NCBI RefSeq assembly: GCF_034669705.1 | Contig: NZ_JAXMOR010000004.1 | Location: 62,001-126,000 of the forward strand | From: Marinovum sp034669705 | GTDB lineage: Bacteria > Pseudomonadota > Alphaproteobacteria > Rhodobacterales > Rhodobacteraceae | Reading direction: 5' to 3' | DNA length: 64,000 nt | Shown: in pieces, positions 24,158 to 32,462 of the stretch | How positions within the stretch are numbered: the stretch's first letter is position 1 | Layout: each line of letters begins with the position of its first letter | Notes under the pieces: generated by a model | Database searches by the model: none | What the model saw: the letters and a program-made list of their open reading frames with translations, nothing else | Told to the model about the DNA's origin: nothing | Translations under genes and position numbers: made by a program

Positions 24158-24649
24158 ATGAAACAATCCGAACCCACCCTCCCGGCGCCGTTGGCGCCCT
24201 CCAGGATCGATTCCGCCGCCCTGCAGGCGCGGCAGGCCAAGCGTGACGCGCGTATCGCGGCATTGCGACCGGCCAACAGGGATCGCCTCTTCGACGCTCT
24301 CACCACAGCTGGCATCACCCATGTCACCATTGGCTTCGACGGCTATGGAGACAGCGGACAGATCGAAAGCATTTCTGCCTACGCCGACGGGACCGAGGAG
24401 GCTTTCCCTGAGACCCAAGTCGCCTTCGCGGCATTGACCTGGGACGCCCCGGAGGTCGAGATGCGGGCGCTTTCGCTCGAAGATGCCGTCGAGCAATTGG
24501 CCTACGACTTCCTGTCCGACACCCACGGCAGTTGGGAAAACAACGACGGGGCCTATGGCGAATTCTGCTTCGACGCGAGTGCCCGCACCATCCACCTCGA
24601 GTTCAACGAGCGCTTCACCTCGTCCGAACTCACCACCCACGATTTCTGA
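24158..24649 (+). CDS. DUF6878-like hypothetical protein
   Basis: A 163-residue acidic protein from ATG 24158 with GGAG 6 nt upstream. Features include an N-terminal Ala/Arg helix, ITHVTIGFDGYGDSGQIESI, FAALTWDAPEVEMRALSLEDAVEQLAYDFL and the end HGSWENNDGAYGEFCFDASARTIHLEFNERFTSSE. I associate this with a conserved plasmid family (DUF6878); role unknown. It is the first of a run of three closely packed genes to 25447. Confidence 0.7.
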   Translation: MKQSEPTLPAPLAPSRIDSAALQARQAKRDARIAALRPANRDRLFDALTTAGITHVTIGFDGYGDSGQIESISAYADGTEEAFPETQVAFAALTWDAPEVEMRALSLEDAVEQLAYDFLSDTHGSWENNDGAYGEFCFDASARTIHLEFNERFTSSELTTHDF

Positions 24650-24660
24650 GGGCGGCGGCG

Positions 24661-24810
24661 ATGACACATCCCTGTCACCCCGCCCTCTCCACGGTGAAAA
24701 AATGGGGCGGCACGGTCGAGGATTACCTCGGCACATGCAAAACCATCGGCTGGACTGGCACGCACGAATGGCTGGCCTCGGCGATGTACAGGGAGGATTT
24801 CGATGCCTGA
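24661..24810 (+). CDS. 49-residue hypothetical protein
   Basis: ATG 24661 lies 11 bp after the previous stop and its stop overlaps the next ATG by 8 bp, so it is sandwiched as an operon member. Sequence MTHPCHPALSTVKKWGGTVED, then CKTIGWTGTHEWLASAMYRED. No domain recognised; possibly a short adaptor conserved with its neighbours, or a remnant. Confidence 0.5.
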   Translation: MTHPCHPALSTVKKWGGTVEDYLGTCKTIGWTGTHEWLASAMYREDFDA

Positions 24811-25447
24811 GCTCATCTGCACAACGGTCTACCAGTTCCCTGAACTCTCCGACGTCGCCAAGGAAAAGGCGCGCAGCTGGAATCGCGACCTCGGCCCCCA
24901 TGAGGACTGGTGGGACGCGGTCTACGAGGATTTCGAGCGGATCTGCGATATTCTCGGCGTCCGGCTCAAAACCACCCCCGTGCGGCTGATGGGCGGAGGG
25001 ACGCGGGCCAAACCCTGCATCTGGTTTTCCGGGTTCTGGAGCCAGGGCGATGGGGCCTGTTTTGAAGCATACCTCATCCACGCCAAGGGCGCGGCCGCGC
25101 GTATCCGGGACTATGCCCCGACCGACACAATTCTGCACGGCATCGCCGACCGCCTGCAGGCCATCCAGCGGCGGAACTTCTACCAGCTCGCTGCCGAGGT
25201 CAGCCATCGGGGCCGCTACTACCACGAATACACCATGTCCGTTGACGTCACGCGCGACAGCCCAAGCTGGCAGCCGCCCACGAAGGACGCGGAAGAGATC
25301 GCGACCGAGGCGCTGCGCGATCTCGCCCGCTGGCTCTACCGTCAGCTTCAAAGCGAATACGACCACCTGACCTCGGACGAGGTCGTTGACGACGGCATCA
25401 TCGCCAATGAATACACCTTCACCGCAGGGGGGCGGCGGTTCGGTTGA
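24803..25447 (+). CDS. Conserved plasmid hypothetical protein
   Basis: A 214-residue protein: MPELICTTVYQFPELSDVAK, EDWWDAVYEDFERICDILGV, CIWFSGFWSQGDGACFEAYLIH, RGRYYHEYTMSVDVTRDSPS, then a C-terminal helix and EYTFTAGGRRFG. I recall close relatives automatically labelled as antitoxins of toxin-antitoxin stability systems, but no partner toxin is adjacent and I would not trust that label. Rich in aromatic residues; probably soluble. The gene overlaps the 49-residue frame by 8 bp. Confidence 0.65.
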   Translation: MPELICTTVYQFPELSDVAKEKARSWNRDLGPHEDWWDAVYEDFERICDILGVRLKTTPVRLMGGGTRAKPCIWFSGFWSQGDGACFEAYLIHAKGAAARIRDYAPTDTILHGIADRLQAIQRRNFYQLAAEVSHRGRYYHEYTMSVDVTRDSPSWQPPTKDAEEIATEALRDLARWLYRQLQSEYDHLTSDEVVDDGIIANEYTFTAGGRRFG

Positions 25448-25483
25448 CACATGGGAGGGCTCAACCCAACTCTTGCAGAATAT

Positions 25484-25505
25484 CCAGAATATACGTATAT
25501 TCTGG
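25484..25505. promoter_or_regulatory. 22-bp perfect palindromic operator before the Phd/PemK-like pair
   Basis: Left half CCAGAATATAC at 25484-25494 and its exact complement to 25505. A partial direct copy (CAGAATATCC) precedes it at about 25476. It is AT-rich in a GC-rich region and ends 20 bp before the antitoxin ATG, the expected site for autorepression. Confidence 0.72.
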
Positions 25506-25524
25506 GCAAATGGAGACCCAGATC

Positions 25525-25779
25525 ATGCATGAGCTTCCCGAGTTCAAGGCGGCCGACCTGACGCGGCACACAAGTGACCTGTTTGACGCGGCCATTCGGT
25601 CGCCAATCGCGATCACCAAGCATCGCAAGCCGAAATTCGTGCTTATGAGCATGGATCAGTACCAGCAGCTCGCGCGGGGGGCCACGCAGCAGGCTCACAT
25701 GGTCGACGAGATGCCCGAGGATCTCAAGGCGCTGATGATAGAAGGGCTCCAGCGGGATTTGACGCAGGCGGATGACTAA
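25525..25779 (+). CDS. Phd/YefM-type antitoxin
   Basis: 84 residues from ATG 25525, preferred over ATG 25510 because GGAGA lies 9 nt before it and the palindrome ends too close to 25510. Sequence ELPEFKAADLTRHTSDLFDAAIRSPIAITKHRKPKFVLMSMDQYQQLAR is the Phd/YefM DNA-binding fold; the C-terminal tail EDLKALMIEGLQRDL should wrap the toxin. It overlaps the toxin gene by 8 bp. Confidence 0.82.
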   Translation: MHELPEFKAADLTRHTSDLFDAAIRSPIAITKHRKPKFVLMSMDQYQQLARGATQQAHMVDEMPEDLKALMIEGLQRDLTQADD

Positions 25780-26188
25780 GCCGAGCGCGGGAGAGGTTTT
25801 CCGCTATCCGTTCCTGTGGAAACGCGAGCAGTTGGCGGGCGAGACCGAGGGCCGCAAGACGCGGCCTGTCTGTATCGCTGTCACTGTCGCCAAGTCCGAT
25901 AGCGAGACCGTGGTGTTCATCCTGCCGATTACCACGCAGCCACCCTTGCCCTCGCGCAAGTTCATCGAGGTGCCACAAATCGAGTCGCAGCGCGTAGGGT
26001 TGGAGACCCATGTCCGCAAATGGGTCATGCTGGACGAGATCAACACGGATATTCTGGAGCGGTCCTATGTCTGGGAGGACCGCACGCCCATCGGCACGTT
26101 CAGTTCTGTCTTCACATCCAGGATCCAGTCCAACCTGATCGCGCTTGCCAGGTCGGGCGGGACATCCGTTGTCGATCGGCTGAAGTAA
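25772..26188 (+). CDS. PemK/MazF-like growth inhibitor toxin
   Basis: 138 residues with the CcdB/PemK-like barrel pattern: GEVFRYPFLWKREQLAGETEGRKTRPVCIAV, VVFILPITTQPP, KWVMLDEINTDIL. The REQ..GR.TRPVCI stretch corresponds to the RNA-cleaving surface of PemK. Partner of the upstream antitoxin; likely an mRNA interferase, by family inference. Confidence 0.72.
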   Translation: MTKPSAGEVFRYPFLWKREQLAGETEGRKTRPVCIAVTVAKSDSETVVFILPITTQPPLPSRKFIEVPQIESQRVGLETHVRKWVMLDEINTDILERSYVWEDRTPIGTFSSVFTSRIQSNLIALARSGGTSVVDRLK

Positions 26189-26216
26189 TCTCGATCACAG
26201 CAGGGTCTGCCCAGCT

Positions 26217-26510
26217 TCACTTGTTCCCGTCGATCCACTTCGACATCAGCCCCTTGTCGCGGAAACACTCATCTGGCACGGCGCGCCGCTTGATCCGGGC
26301 GAGGCGTTCGGCAAAGGCCACCTGCTTCGAGGTCGGGCGGTTGTCCTGTCGTGCCGTTCTGAGCTTGGCCTGGGCATCGATCCAGGCACTGAGCGAACGT
26401 CGATCCTGCTGGACCTCCCAGGGCAGGGGGGTCTCATTTCGTTGTGCCAGTGCGCGGGCATAAGCGATTTGCCTTGGCGTTGCAGGCAGGACATGGGGGT
26501 TGTGTTCCAT
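26217..26510 (-). CDS. Small protein made of two tandem repeats
   Basis: A 97-residue protein with two copies of one module: TPRQIAYARALAQRNETPLP, ending SLSAWIDAQ, then TSKQVAFAERLARIKRRAVPD, ending LMSKWIDGN. Each is (P)T-x-K/RQ-x-A-x-A-x-x-LA ... P ... W-I-D, a helical pattern seen in small plasmid proteins of unknown role (DUF3072-like). It is transcribed against its neighbours. AT-rich DNA lies upstream on the minus strand (26511-26570). Confidence 0.65.
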   Translation of the reverse strand: MEHNPHVLPATPRQIAYARALAQRNETPLPWEVQQDRRSLSAWIDAQAKLRTARQDNRPTSKQVAFAERLARIKRRAVPDECFRDKGLMSKWIDGNK

Positions 26511-26687
26511 TGCGACGACTCCCTTGGCGCGTCGCCAAAGATATAGAACAAATAGAGAACAAAATCAAGTTTCCGGTGTGAACGGTGCGTTTGAAAGAGG
26601 AAGAGGTGGGCCGGGGAGGGTCAGGCCTGAGGGTGCTCGAAAGAGGGTGTCCGGGCCTCATCCTGTTCCTCATTCCGGAGTTTCCCG
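26511..26687. other. Intergenic region before the large helicase gene
   Basis: 177 bp containing an AT-rich part at 26530-26575 (divergent promoter candidate) and a G-rich leader with GGCC-bounded inverted repeats up to the ATG at 26688. I could not fit it to the hairpin leader found before three other genes here. Confidence 0.4.
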
Positions 26688-29600
26688 ATGTCCCATCTCG
26701 CCCCTGTTGTTCAAACGCGCGTGCATGCGCCCGGTGTCCCCATCCCGTCCCCCGATACGGCCGCTGCGGTCTTGAGTGTGGCCGAGGCGCTGCAGCCTGA
26801 TCTGGCGCAGGGTTTTCAGATCGACGCGCTGCGCCTGCGCGTCGAGATGGAGCGCGCCTTTGGCGGCTCGGATGCGGACGGCGCCTGGGACTGGAAACTG
26901 GCCTATGAGGCGGGCGAGGCAGCGCTGATCCTGTTCCTGCGGAAGTATGGCCGTGCGCTTCTGGCCAAGGCCGGCTCGCCCGCGGCGCTGCTGCCGATCC
27001 TTGCCAAGGTGTCCGGCCTTTTGCCGACCCATACGCGGCGATCCGAGGAGATGGAGCGATTCCAGCAATTCTCGACGCCTTTACCCATGGGGCTGGCAGC
27101 ACTGGCGGCGGCACAGATCACCGCGTGCGATCTGGTCCTCGAGCCATCGGCCGGAACGGGCCTTCTGGCCATCCTCGCGGAAATCGCGGGCGGCAACCTG
27201 GTGCTGAACGAGCTTGCCGCAACCCGCGCCGACCTTCTGCGTCGCCTGTTTCCCGGCCGACCAGTCACGGGCTTCGACGCGGCGCAGATCGACGATCATC
27301 TCGACGCGGACCTTCGTCCCAGCGTGATTGTGATGAACCCGCCGTTCTCGGTTGTGGCCAAAGTCGATGGTCGGACGACCGAGGCGACAGCGCGGCATCT
27401 GCGCTCGGCGCTGGCGCGGCTGACCCCCGGCGGACGGCTCGTCGCCATCACAGGTGCCGGTTTCGCGCCCGACGCGCCCGCCTGGGCTGACAATTTCGCC
27501 CGCCTGACCGAGACCGCGCATCTGGTGTTCACAGGCGCCGTGTCCGGTGCCGCGTTTGCCAAGCACGGCACCAGCTTTGAAACCCGCCTGTCTGTCTTCG
27601 ACAAATGCCGCGGTGGCGAGCGGGGCGGCATCACTGCCCATCTGGCGCGCCCGATTTCGCCTGATGTGGCCAGCCTGCTGTCTTTGATCACCACCCATGT
27701 CCCCCCGCGCCTCGAACTGGATCAGGTCGCGGCAGAGGGGCAGAGTCGATCTTCCTTCTTCCCGGGAAATCCTGCCCGCACCGCGCGCACGGCTATCAGC
27801 ACATCCCGCGCAACAGCAGCAACGACCCCCAGCGACACCGCCACGCAGATCGATGCCGCGGACCTCGCCTATACCCTGCGTGATGCGACCGAGGACGGTG
27901 GCAGTGCGCGCTTGTCGGATGCCATTTATGAGACCTTCCAACTCCAGGCGATCGATATCCCCGGGGCGGAACCGCACCCGACCAAGCTGGTGCAATCGGC
28001 GGCCATGGCTTCGGTCGCGCCCCCGAAACCGACCTATCGCCCCAAGCTGCCTGCGGCCATCTTGCGCGATGGCCTGCTGTCCGACGCGCAGCTTGAGACC
28101 GTGATCTATGCCGGCGAGTCGCATTCTGCGCATCTCGCCGGGTCTTGGTGCGTGGATGAGACCGGCGATATGGTCTCGGCCGCCACGGACGACGATCTCG
28201 ACGCCATCCGTTTTCGGCGGGGGTTTTTCCTCGGCGACGGTACCGGTGCGGGCAAGGGCCGCCAGTCTGCTGGCATCCTGCTCGACAACTGGTGCCAGGG
28301 CCGGCGCAAGGCGCTCTGGATCTCGAAGAGCGACAAGCTCCTGGAGGATGCGCAGCGCGACTGGTCCGCACTTGGCCAGGAGCGCTTGCTGGTGACGCCG
28401 CTCTCACGGTTCTCGCAAGGTCGCGACATCCCGCTGGCCGAAGGCATCCTGTTCACCACCTATGCGACGCTGCGGACGGAAGAGCGGGGCGCGAAGAAAT
28501 CCCGGGTCGATCAGATCGTCGACTGGCTCGGCGCGGAGTTCGACGGGGTGATCCTCTTCGACGAAAGCCATGCCATGGCCAATGCCGCGGCATCGAAAGG
28601 CGATCGCGGCGAACAGGAAGCCTCGCAGCAGGGCAGGGCGGGCCTGCGGCTCCAGCACAAGCTACCCAATGCCCGCGTTGTCTATGTCTCTGCGACCGGT
28701 GCCACGAATGTGCACAACCTGGCCTACGCCCAACGGCTCGGGCTCTGGGGCGGCGAGGATTTTCCGTTTGCCACAAGGTCGGAATTCGTCGAAGCCATCG
28801 AGGCGGGTGGCGTCGCAGCGATGGAAGTCCTGGCCCGCGATCTGCGCGCGCTGGGGCTCTACACGGCGCGGTCGCTGTCCTACGATGGTGTTGAATACCG
28901 GATGCTGGAACACATGCTGACGCGTGAGCAGCGCAGCATCTACGATGCCTATGCCTCGGCCTTCGAAGTCATCCATTCGAATTTGAGTGCAGCGCTGGAA
29001 GCCTCGAACATCACCGGCGAAAGCGGCGGCACGCTGAACCGCCAGGCCAAATCCGCGGCACGCTCGGCCTTCGAGAGCGCCAAGCAACGTTTCTTCGGCC
29101 ACCTTCTGACCAGCATGAAATGTCCGACTTTGATCCAAGCCATCGATGCCGACCTGGCGGCGGGTCATGCGGCGGTCATCCAGATCGTCTCGACCGGCGA
29201 GGCGCTGATGGACCGGCGGTTGGCCGACATCCCGACTGAGGAGTGGAACGACGTCCGGGTCGACATCACGCCCAGGGAATACGTCCTGGATTACCTCGCC
29301 CATTCCTTTCCGGTGCAACTCTACGAGCCGTTCACCGACAGCGAGGGCAATCTCTCGTCACGGCCAGTGACGCGTGACGGTCAACCGGTGGAATGCCGCG
29401 AGGCGGTCCGGCGGCGCGATGCACTGATAGAGCACCTGGCTTCCCTGCCGCCGGTGCCGGGGGCACTCGACCAGATCGTGCAGCGCTTCAGCACCGACCA
29501 GGTGGCCGAAGTCACCGGTCGGTCGCGGCGTATCGTGCGCAAGGGCGAGGGGGCAGAGGCCCGGTTGGTCGTGGAAACCCGCGCCGGTGCCGCCAACCTG

Positions 29601-31070
29601 TCCGAAACCCAGGCGTTCATGGATGACCAGAAACGCATCCTGATCTTCTCCGATGCCGGCGGCATCGGACGCAGCTATCACGCCGATCTCGGGGCGAAGA
29701 ACCAGCGGCTCAGGGTGCATTACCTGCTGGAGCCCGGCTGGAAGGCCGATGCGGCGATTCAGGGGCTTGGGCGGACCAACCGCACCAACCAGGCGAAACC
29801 GCCGCTGTTTCGCCCGGTGGCCACCGATGTGAAGGCGGAGAAACGGTTCCTCTCGACCATCGCGCGGCGGCTCGACACGCTGGGTGCCATCACCCGCGGT
29901 CAGCGTCAGACCGGCGGGCAGGGGCTGTTCCGGCCGGAGGACAATCTGGAATCACCTTACGCCCGCGATGCCCTGCGCCAGCTCTACCGGCAGATCTTCC
30001 GCGGCGCTGTGCCGGGCTGCTCGCTGCAGCGCTTCGAGGAGGCGACGGGGCTGAAGCTCGCCGACGACACCGGGCTGAAGGAGGACCTGCCGCCGATTAC
30101 CACCTTCCTCAACCGCCTCCTGGCGCTGAAGCTCGACCTGCAAAGCGCGCTGTTCACCGCCTTCGAAGACTTGCTTGAGCAAAGGATCGAAGGCGCGATG
30201 GCCGCCGGTGTCTACGACCTCGGGCTCGAGACCTTGCAGGCCGAGAGTTTCCAGGTCACCGATCGGGCGACGATCTACACCCATCCGGGCAGCGGGGCTG
30301 AGACCCAGCTCCTGACACTCACACAGAAGACCCGCAATCGGCCGCTGTCGCTGGCCGATGCGTTCGACTGGCTGCAGGACCCGAAAGCGCAGCTTCTGGT
30401 CAATGACCGCTCCGGCCGGGCGGCGGTGCAGGTGCCCGCGACCGCGTTGATGCTGGACGACGGCAGTATCGAGCCGCGGGTCCGGCTGGTGCGCCCTTCG
30501 GACAACCCCTCGGTGCCGTTGAAAGCGATGGAGGATAGCCATTGGCAGACGGCGGACCGCGGTCGCTTTTCCGCGGCCTGGACTTCGGAACTGGCGGAGA
30601 CCCCGGAGTTCAGCGAGACCACTTTGCACATGGTCTCCGGCCTGCTGCTGCCGATCTGGAAGCAGCTGCCGCAGGACGAAACCCGGGTCTACCGGCTGCA
30701 GACCGATGACGGCGAACGCCTGATCGGGCGGCGGGTTTCGCCGACCTGGGTCGCCAACACGTTGGCCGCCGAGGCGCCGGAGGTTTCCGCCGTGGACCTG
30801 CACGCGCTGCTCCTGGCGGGCAAGACACGGGCCGAGCTGGCAGACGGGCTGGAGCTGATCCGGGCGCGGGTCGTGGGTGTGGACCGGATCGAGCTTGTCG
30901 GCTTCACGCCGGACCAGAAAGACCGCCTCAAGGCGCAAGGGTTCTTTTCCGAGATCATCGCCTGGAAGCTGCGGCTCTTCTGCCCGGTGGATCACACGGG
31001 CGTGGCCGTGCTTACGCGGTTGCTTGCACAGGCCCCGGTGCGCGGCCTACATGCACGCAAAAGTTGTTGA
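26688..31070 (+). CDS. Strawberry-notch-like helicase with N-terminal methyltransferase domain
   Basis: A 1460-residue protein. Residues about 130-330 carry a Rossmann methyltransferase with LEPSAGTGLLAIL (151-163) and NPPF (217-220), the N6-adenine type. Residues about 500-760 hold a superfamily-2 helicase: GDGTGAGKGRQ near 515-525 (Walker A), DESHAMAN near 623-630, YVSATGATN near 666. The SNO C-terminal region follows with GIGRSYHAD and QGLGRTNRTNQ (about 1000-1035, motif VI). Such fusions are typical of large alphaproteobacterial plasmids; proposed roles are DNA modification or anti-restriction during transfer. ATG 26688 follows CCGGAG. Intact. Confidence 0.88.
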   Translation: MSHLAPVVQTRVHAPGVPIPSPDTAAAVLSVAEALQPDLAQGFQIDALRLRVEMERAFGGSDADGAWDWKLAYEAGEAALILFLRKYGRALLAKAGSPAALLPILAKVSGLLPTHTRRSEEMERFQQFSTPLPMGLAALAAAQITACDLVLEPSAGTGLLAILAEIAGGNLVLNELAATRADLLRRLFPGRPVTGFDAAQIDDHLDADLRPSVIVMNPPFSVVAKVDGRTTEATARHLRSALARLTPGGRLVAITGAGFAPDAPAWADNFARLTETAHLVFTGAVSGAAFAKHGTSFETRLSVFDKCRGGERGGITAHLARPISPDVASLLSLITTHVPPRLELDQVAAEGQSRSSFFPGNPARTARTAISTSRATAATTPSDTATQIDAADLAYTLRDATEDGGSARLSDAIYETFQLQAIDIPGAEPHPTKLVQSAAMASVAPPKPTYRPKLPAAILRDGLLSDAQLETVIYAGESHSAHLAGSWCVDETGDMVSAATDDDLDAIRFRRGFFLGDGTGAGKGRQSAGILLDNWCQGRRKALWISKSDKLLEDAQRDWSALGQERLLVTPLSRFSQGRDIPLAEGILFTTYATLRTEERGAKKSRVDQIVDWLGAEFDGVILFDESHAMANAAASKGDRGEQEASQQGRAGLRLQHKLPNARVVYVSATGATNVHNLAYAQRLGLWGGEDFPFATRSEFVEAIEAGGVAAMEVLARDLRALGLYTARSLSYDGVEYRMLEHMLTREQRSIYDAYASAFEVIHSNLSAALEASNITGESGGTLNRQAKSAARSAFESAKQRFFGHLLTSMKCPTLIQAIDADLAAGHAAVIQIVSTGEALMDRRLADIPTEEWNDVRVDITPREYVLDYLAHSFPVQLYEPFTDSEGNLSSRPVTRDGQPVECREAVRRRDALIEHLASLPPVPGALDQIVQRFSTDQVAEVTGRSRRIVRKGEGAEARLVVETRAGAANLSETQAFMDDQKRILIFSDAGGIGRSYHADLGAKNQRLRVHYLLEPGWKADAAIQGLGRTNRTNQAKPPLFRPVATDVKAEKRFLSTIARRLDTLGAITRGQRQTGGQGLFRPEDNLESPYARDALRQLYRQIFRGAVPGCSLQRFEEATGLKLADDTGLKEDLPPITTFLNRLLALKLDLQSALFTAFEDLLEQRIEGAMAAGVYDLGLETLQAESFQVTDRATIYTHPGSGAETQLLTLTQKTRNRPLSLADAFDWLQDPKAQLLVNDRSGRAAVQVPATALMLDDGSIEPRVRLVRPSDNPSVPLKAMEDSHWQTADRGRFSAAWTSELAETPEFSETTLHMVSGLLLPIWKQLPQDETRVYRLQTDDGERLIGRRVSPTWVANTLAAEAPEVSAVDLHALLLAGKTRAELADGLELIRARVVGVDRIELVGFTPDQKDRLKAQGFFSEIIAWKLRLFCPVDHTGVAVLTRLLAQAPVRGLHARKSC

Positions 31071-31081
31071 GGGATTGTCCC

Positions 31082-32119
31082 ATGTCATCGGAAACCGAGG
31101 CGCTCCTGCGCGAGCTTGCGCAGGACGCGGAGAATGTCTGCCGCCGTTACCTTCCCGCCGGGCGGCGGGAGGGCAACTACTGGCTGGTGGGCGATCTGCA
31201 GAACAATCCCGGCCGGTCGCTCTACGTGCGGCTGACCGGGCCGGAGGCGGGCAAAGGTGCCCGCGGGAGATGGACCGATGCGGCCTCGGGCGAGTTCGGC
31301 GATCTCCTGGACATCATCCGGGCGCGAACCGGGATTGCGACGTTCCCCGAACTTCTGGAGGAAGCCCGGGCGCATCTCGGGCGGCCTTCCCCGGTCCAAT
31401 CCGTGAACGCAACCAAGACGCCTCGCGCTTCCCTTAGCGACAAGCGCGATGCGGCGAAACGCCTCTTCGCCGCCTCGCAGCCGGTGGCGGGCAGCCTGGC
31501 GGAGACCTACCTGCGGGCCCGCGGCCTTCGCCGACCGGTTCCCGGCACCGTTCTGCGCTTCCATCCGACCTGCTGGCATCGGGAGGACGGACGAGCGAAA
31601 GCCGTGCCGCGCCCGGCGCTGATCGCGGCGGTGACCGACGGGGCAGGGGACCTTCAGGGTGTGCATCGCACCTGGCTGGCGGCGGATGGCAGGGGAAAGG
31701 CCCCGGTCGAGGTGCCGCGCCGGGCCATGGGGCAGATCCTCGGCAATGCGGTCCGCATCGATCCGGTCTCCAACTGTCTGGCGGTCGGCGAAGGGATCGA
31801 GACCATGCTGTCCTTGCGAGAGGCACTGCCCGAAGTGCCGGTCTGGGCGGCACTCTCCGCGGGCCATCTCGGGGGTGTCCTGCTGCCCGAAGGGCTCAGA
31901 CGCCTCTACATTGCCTGCGACAGCGATCCGGCAGGCGCGCGCGCGGCGGAGCGGTTGCATGCCCGCGCCGCCGAGGCCGGGATTGCCGTGCGGGTGCTCG
32001 CGCCGCGGCTCGGGGATTTCAACGACGATCTCCTGGCGGATGGCCGCGAGGCGCTAAGGCAGAGGCTCCAGGCGCAGATCGGTCCCGAAGACCGGGTGCG
32101 GCTCAAGCGGACAGCCTGA
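31082..32119 (+). CDS. Toprim-domain protein (plasmid primase-like)
   Basis: 345 residues starting 11 bp after the helicase stop, with GAGGG before the ATG. The N-terminal part (RRYLPAGRREGNYWLVGDLQNNPGRSLYVRL) resembles a nucleic-acid entry domain; the C-terminal toprim has GEGIETMLSLREALP with the catalytic glutamate and YIACDSDPAGARAAERL with the DxD. Toprim proteins of this kind make primers or act in plasmid establishment. Coupled transcription with the helicase is likely. Confidence 0.85.
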   Translation: MSSETEALLRELAQDAENVCRRYLPAGRREGNYWLVGDLQNNPGRSLYVRLTGPEAGKGARGRWTDAASGEFGDLLDIIRARTGIATFPELLEEARAHLGRPSPVQSVNATKTPRASLSDKRDAAKRLFAASQPVAGSLAETYLRARGLRRPVPGTVLRFHPTCWHREDGRAKAVPRPALIAAVTDGAGDLQGVHRTWLAADGRGKAPVEVPRRAMGQILGNAVRIDPVSNCLAVGEGIETMLSLREALPEVPVWAALSAGHLGGVLLPEGLRRLYIACDSDPAGARAAERLHARAAEAGIAVRVLAPRLGDFNDDLLADGREALRQRLQAQIGPEDRVRLKRTA

Positions 32120-32462
32120 GCGCAAGGGACGGGGCGGAGGCTCTATGCGCTGGTCCCGTCGGTTTGGCGGAGCGGGACCTGTCTCAAACTCCGGCAAACT
32201 CCGGCTCCGGCGGGGCCCTGCACGGCCTTCACGTGATGGGCAGGCCGTCAAAGGCGCCGCCCCCTCAAGGCCGGGGGGCAACTGATTTCCGCCGGCGGCA
32301 GAGCCGCCTTTGCATCGCGAGGCAAATCAGCCGCCCCCCGGTCTCCTCCACATGCGTTCCGGCCCCTGCGGGGTGAAGGGGCGCCGCCCGTGACGGCGAG
32401 GGCTGCCCATGAAGGCCGCGCGAGACCCCGCGCGGACCAGACCAGCCGGAGGCAAGAGAGCC
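32120..32462. other. Gene-free stretch with a long inverted repeat
   Basis: 343 bp without a credible frame. Its main feature is a 71-bp inverted repeat at 32271-32341, listed separately; upstream is a G-rich leader, and downstream CCGGAGG at 32449-32454 is the ribosome-binding site of the DUF2493 gene. Confidence 0.5.
32271..32341. repeat. Long inverted repeat (cruciform/hairpin)
   Basis: Arms CCGGGGGGC (32271-32279) and GCCCCCCGG (32333-32341), then CTGATTT (32282-32288) and AAATCAG (32324-32330), i.e. 16 paired positions broken by a small internal loop. The apex holds further short complementary pieces (GGCGGC/GCCGCC). No T-run follows on either strand. Could be a leader structure, a strand-switch origin or a recombination site; function unknown. 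Confidence 0.55.

Noticed and set aside
26585..26687. Fourth copy of the covarying hairpin leader before the helicase gene
   Set aside because: GAAAGAGG-like words are present, but neither the outer GACGG/CCGTC stem nor the inner stem with the GARAGGC loop can be formed.
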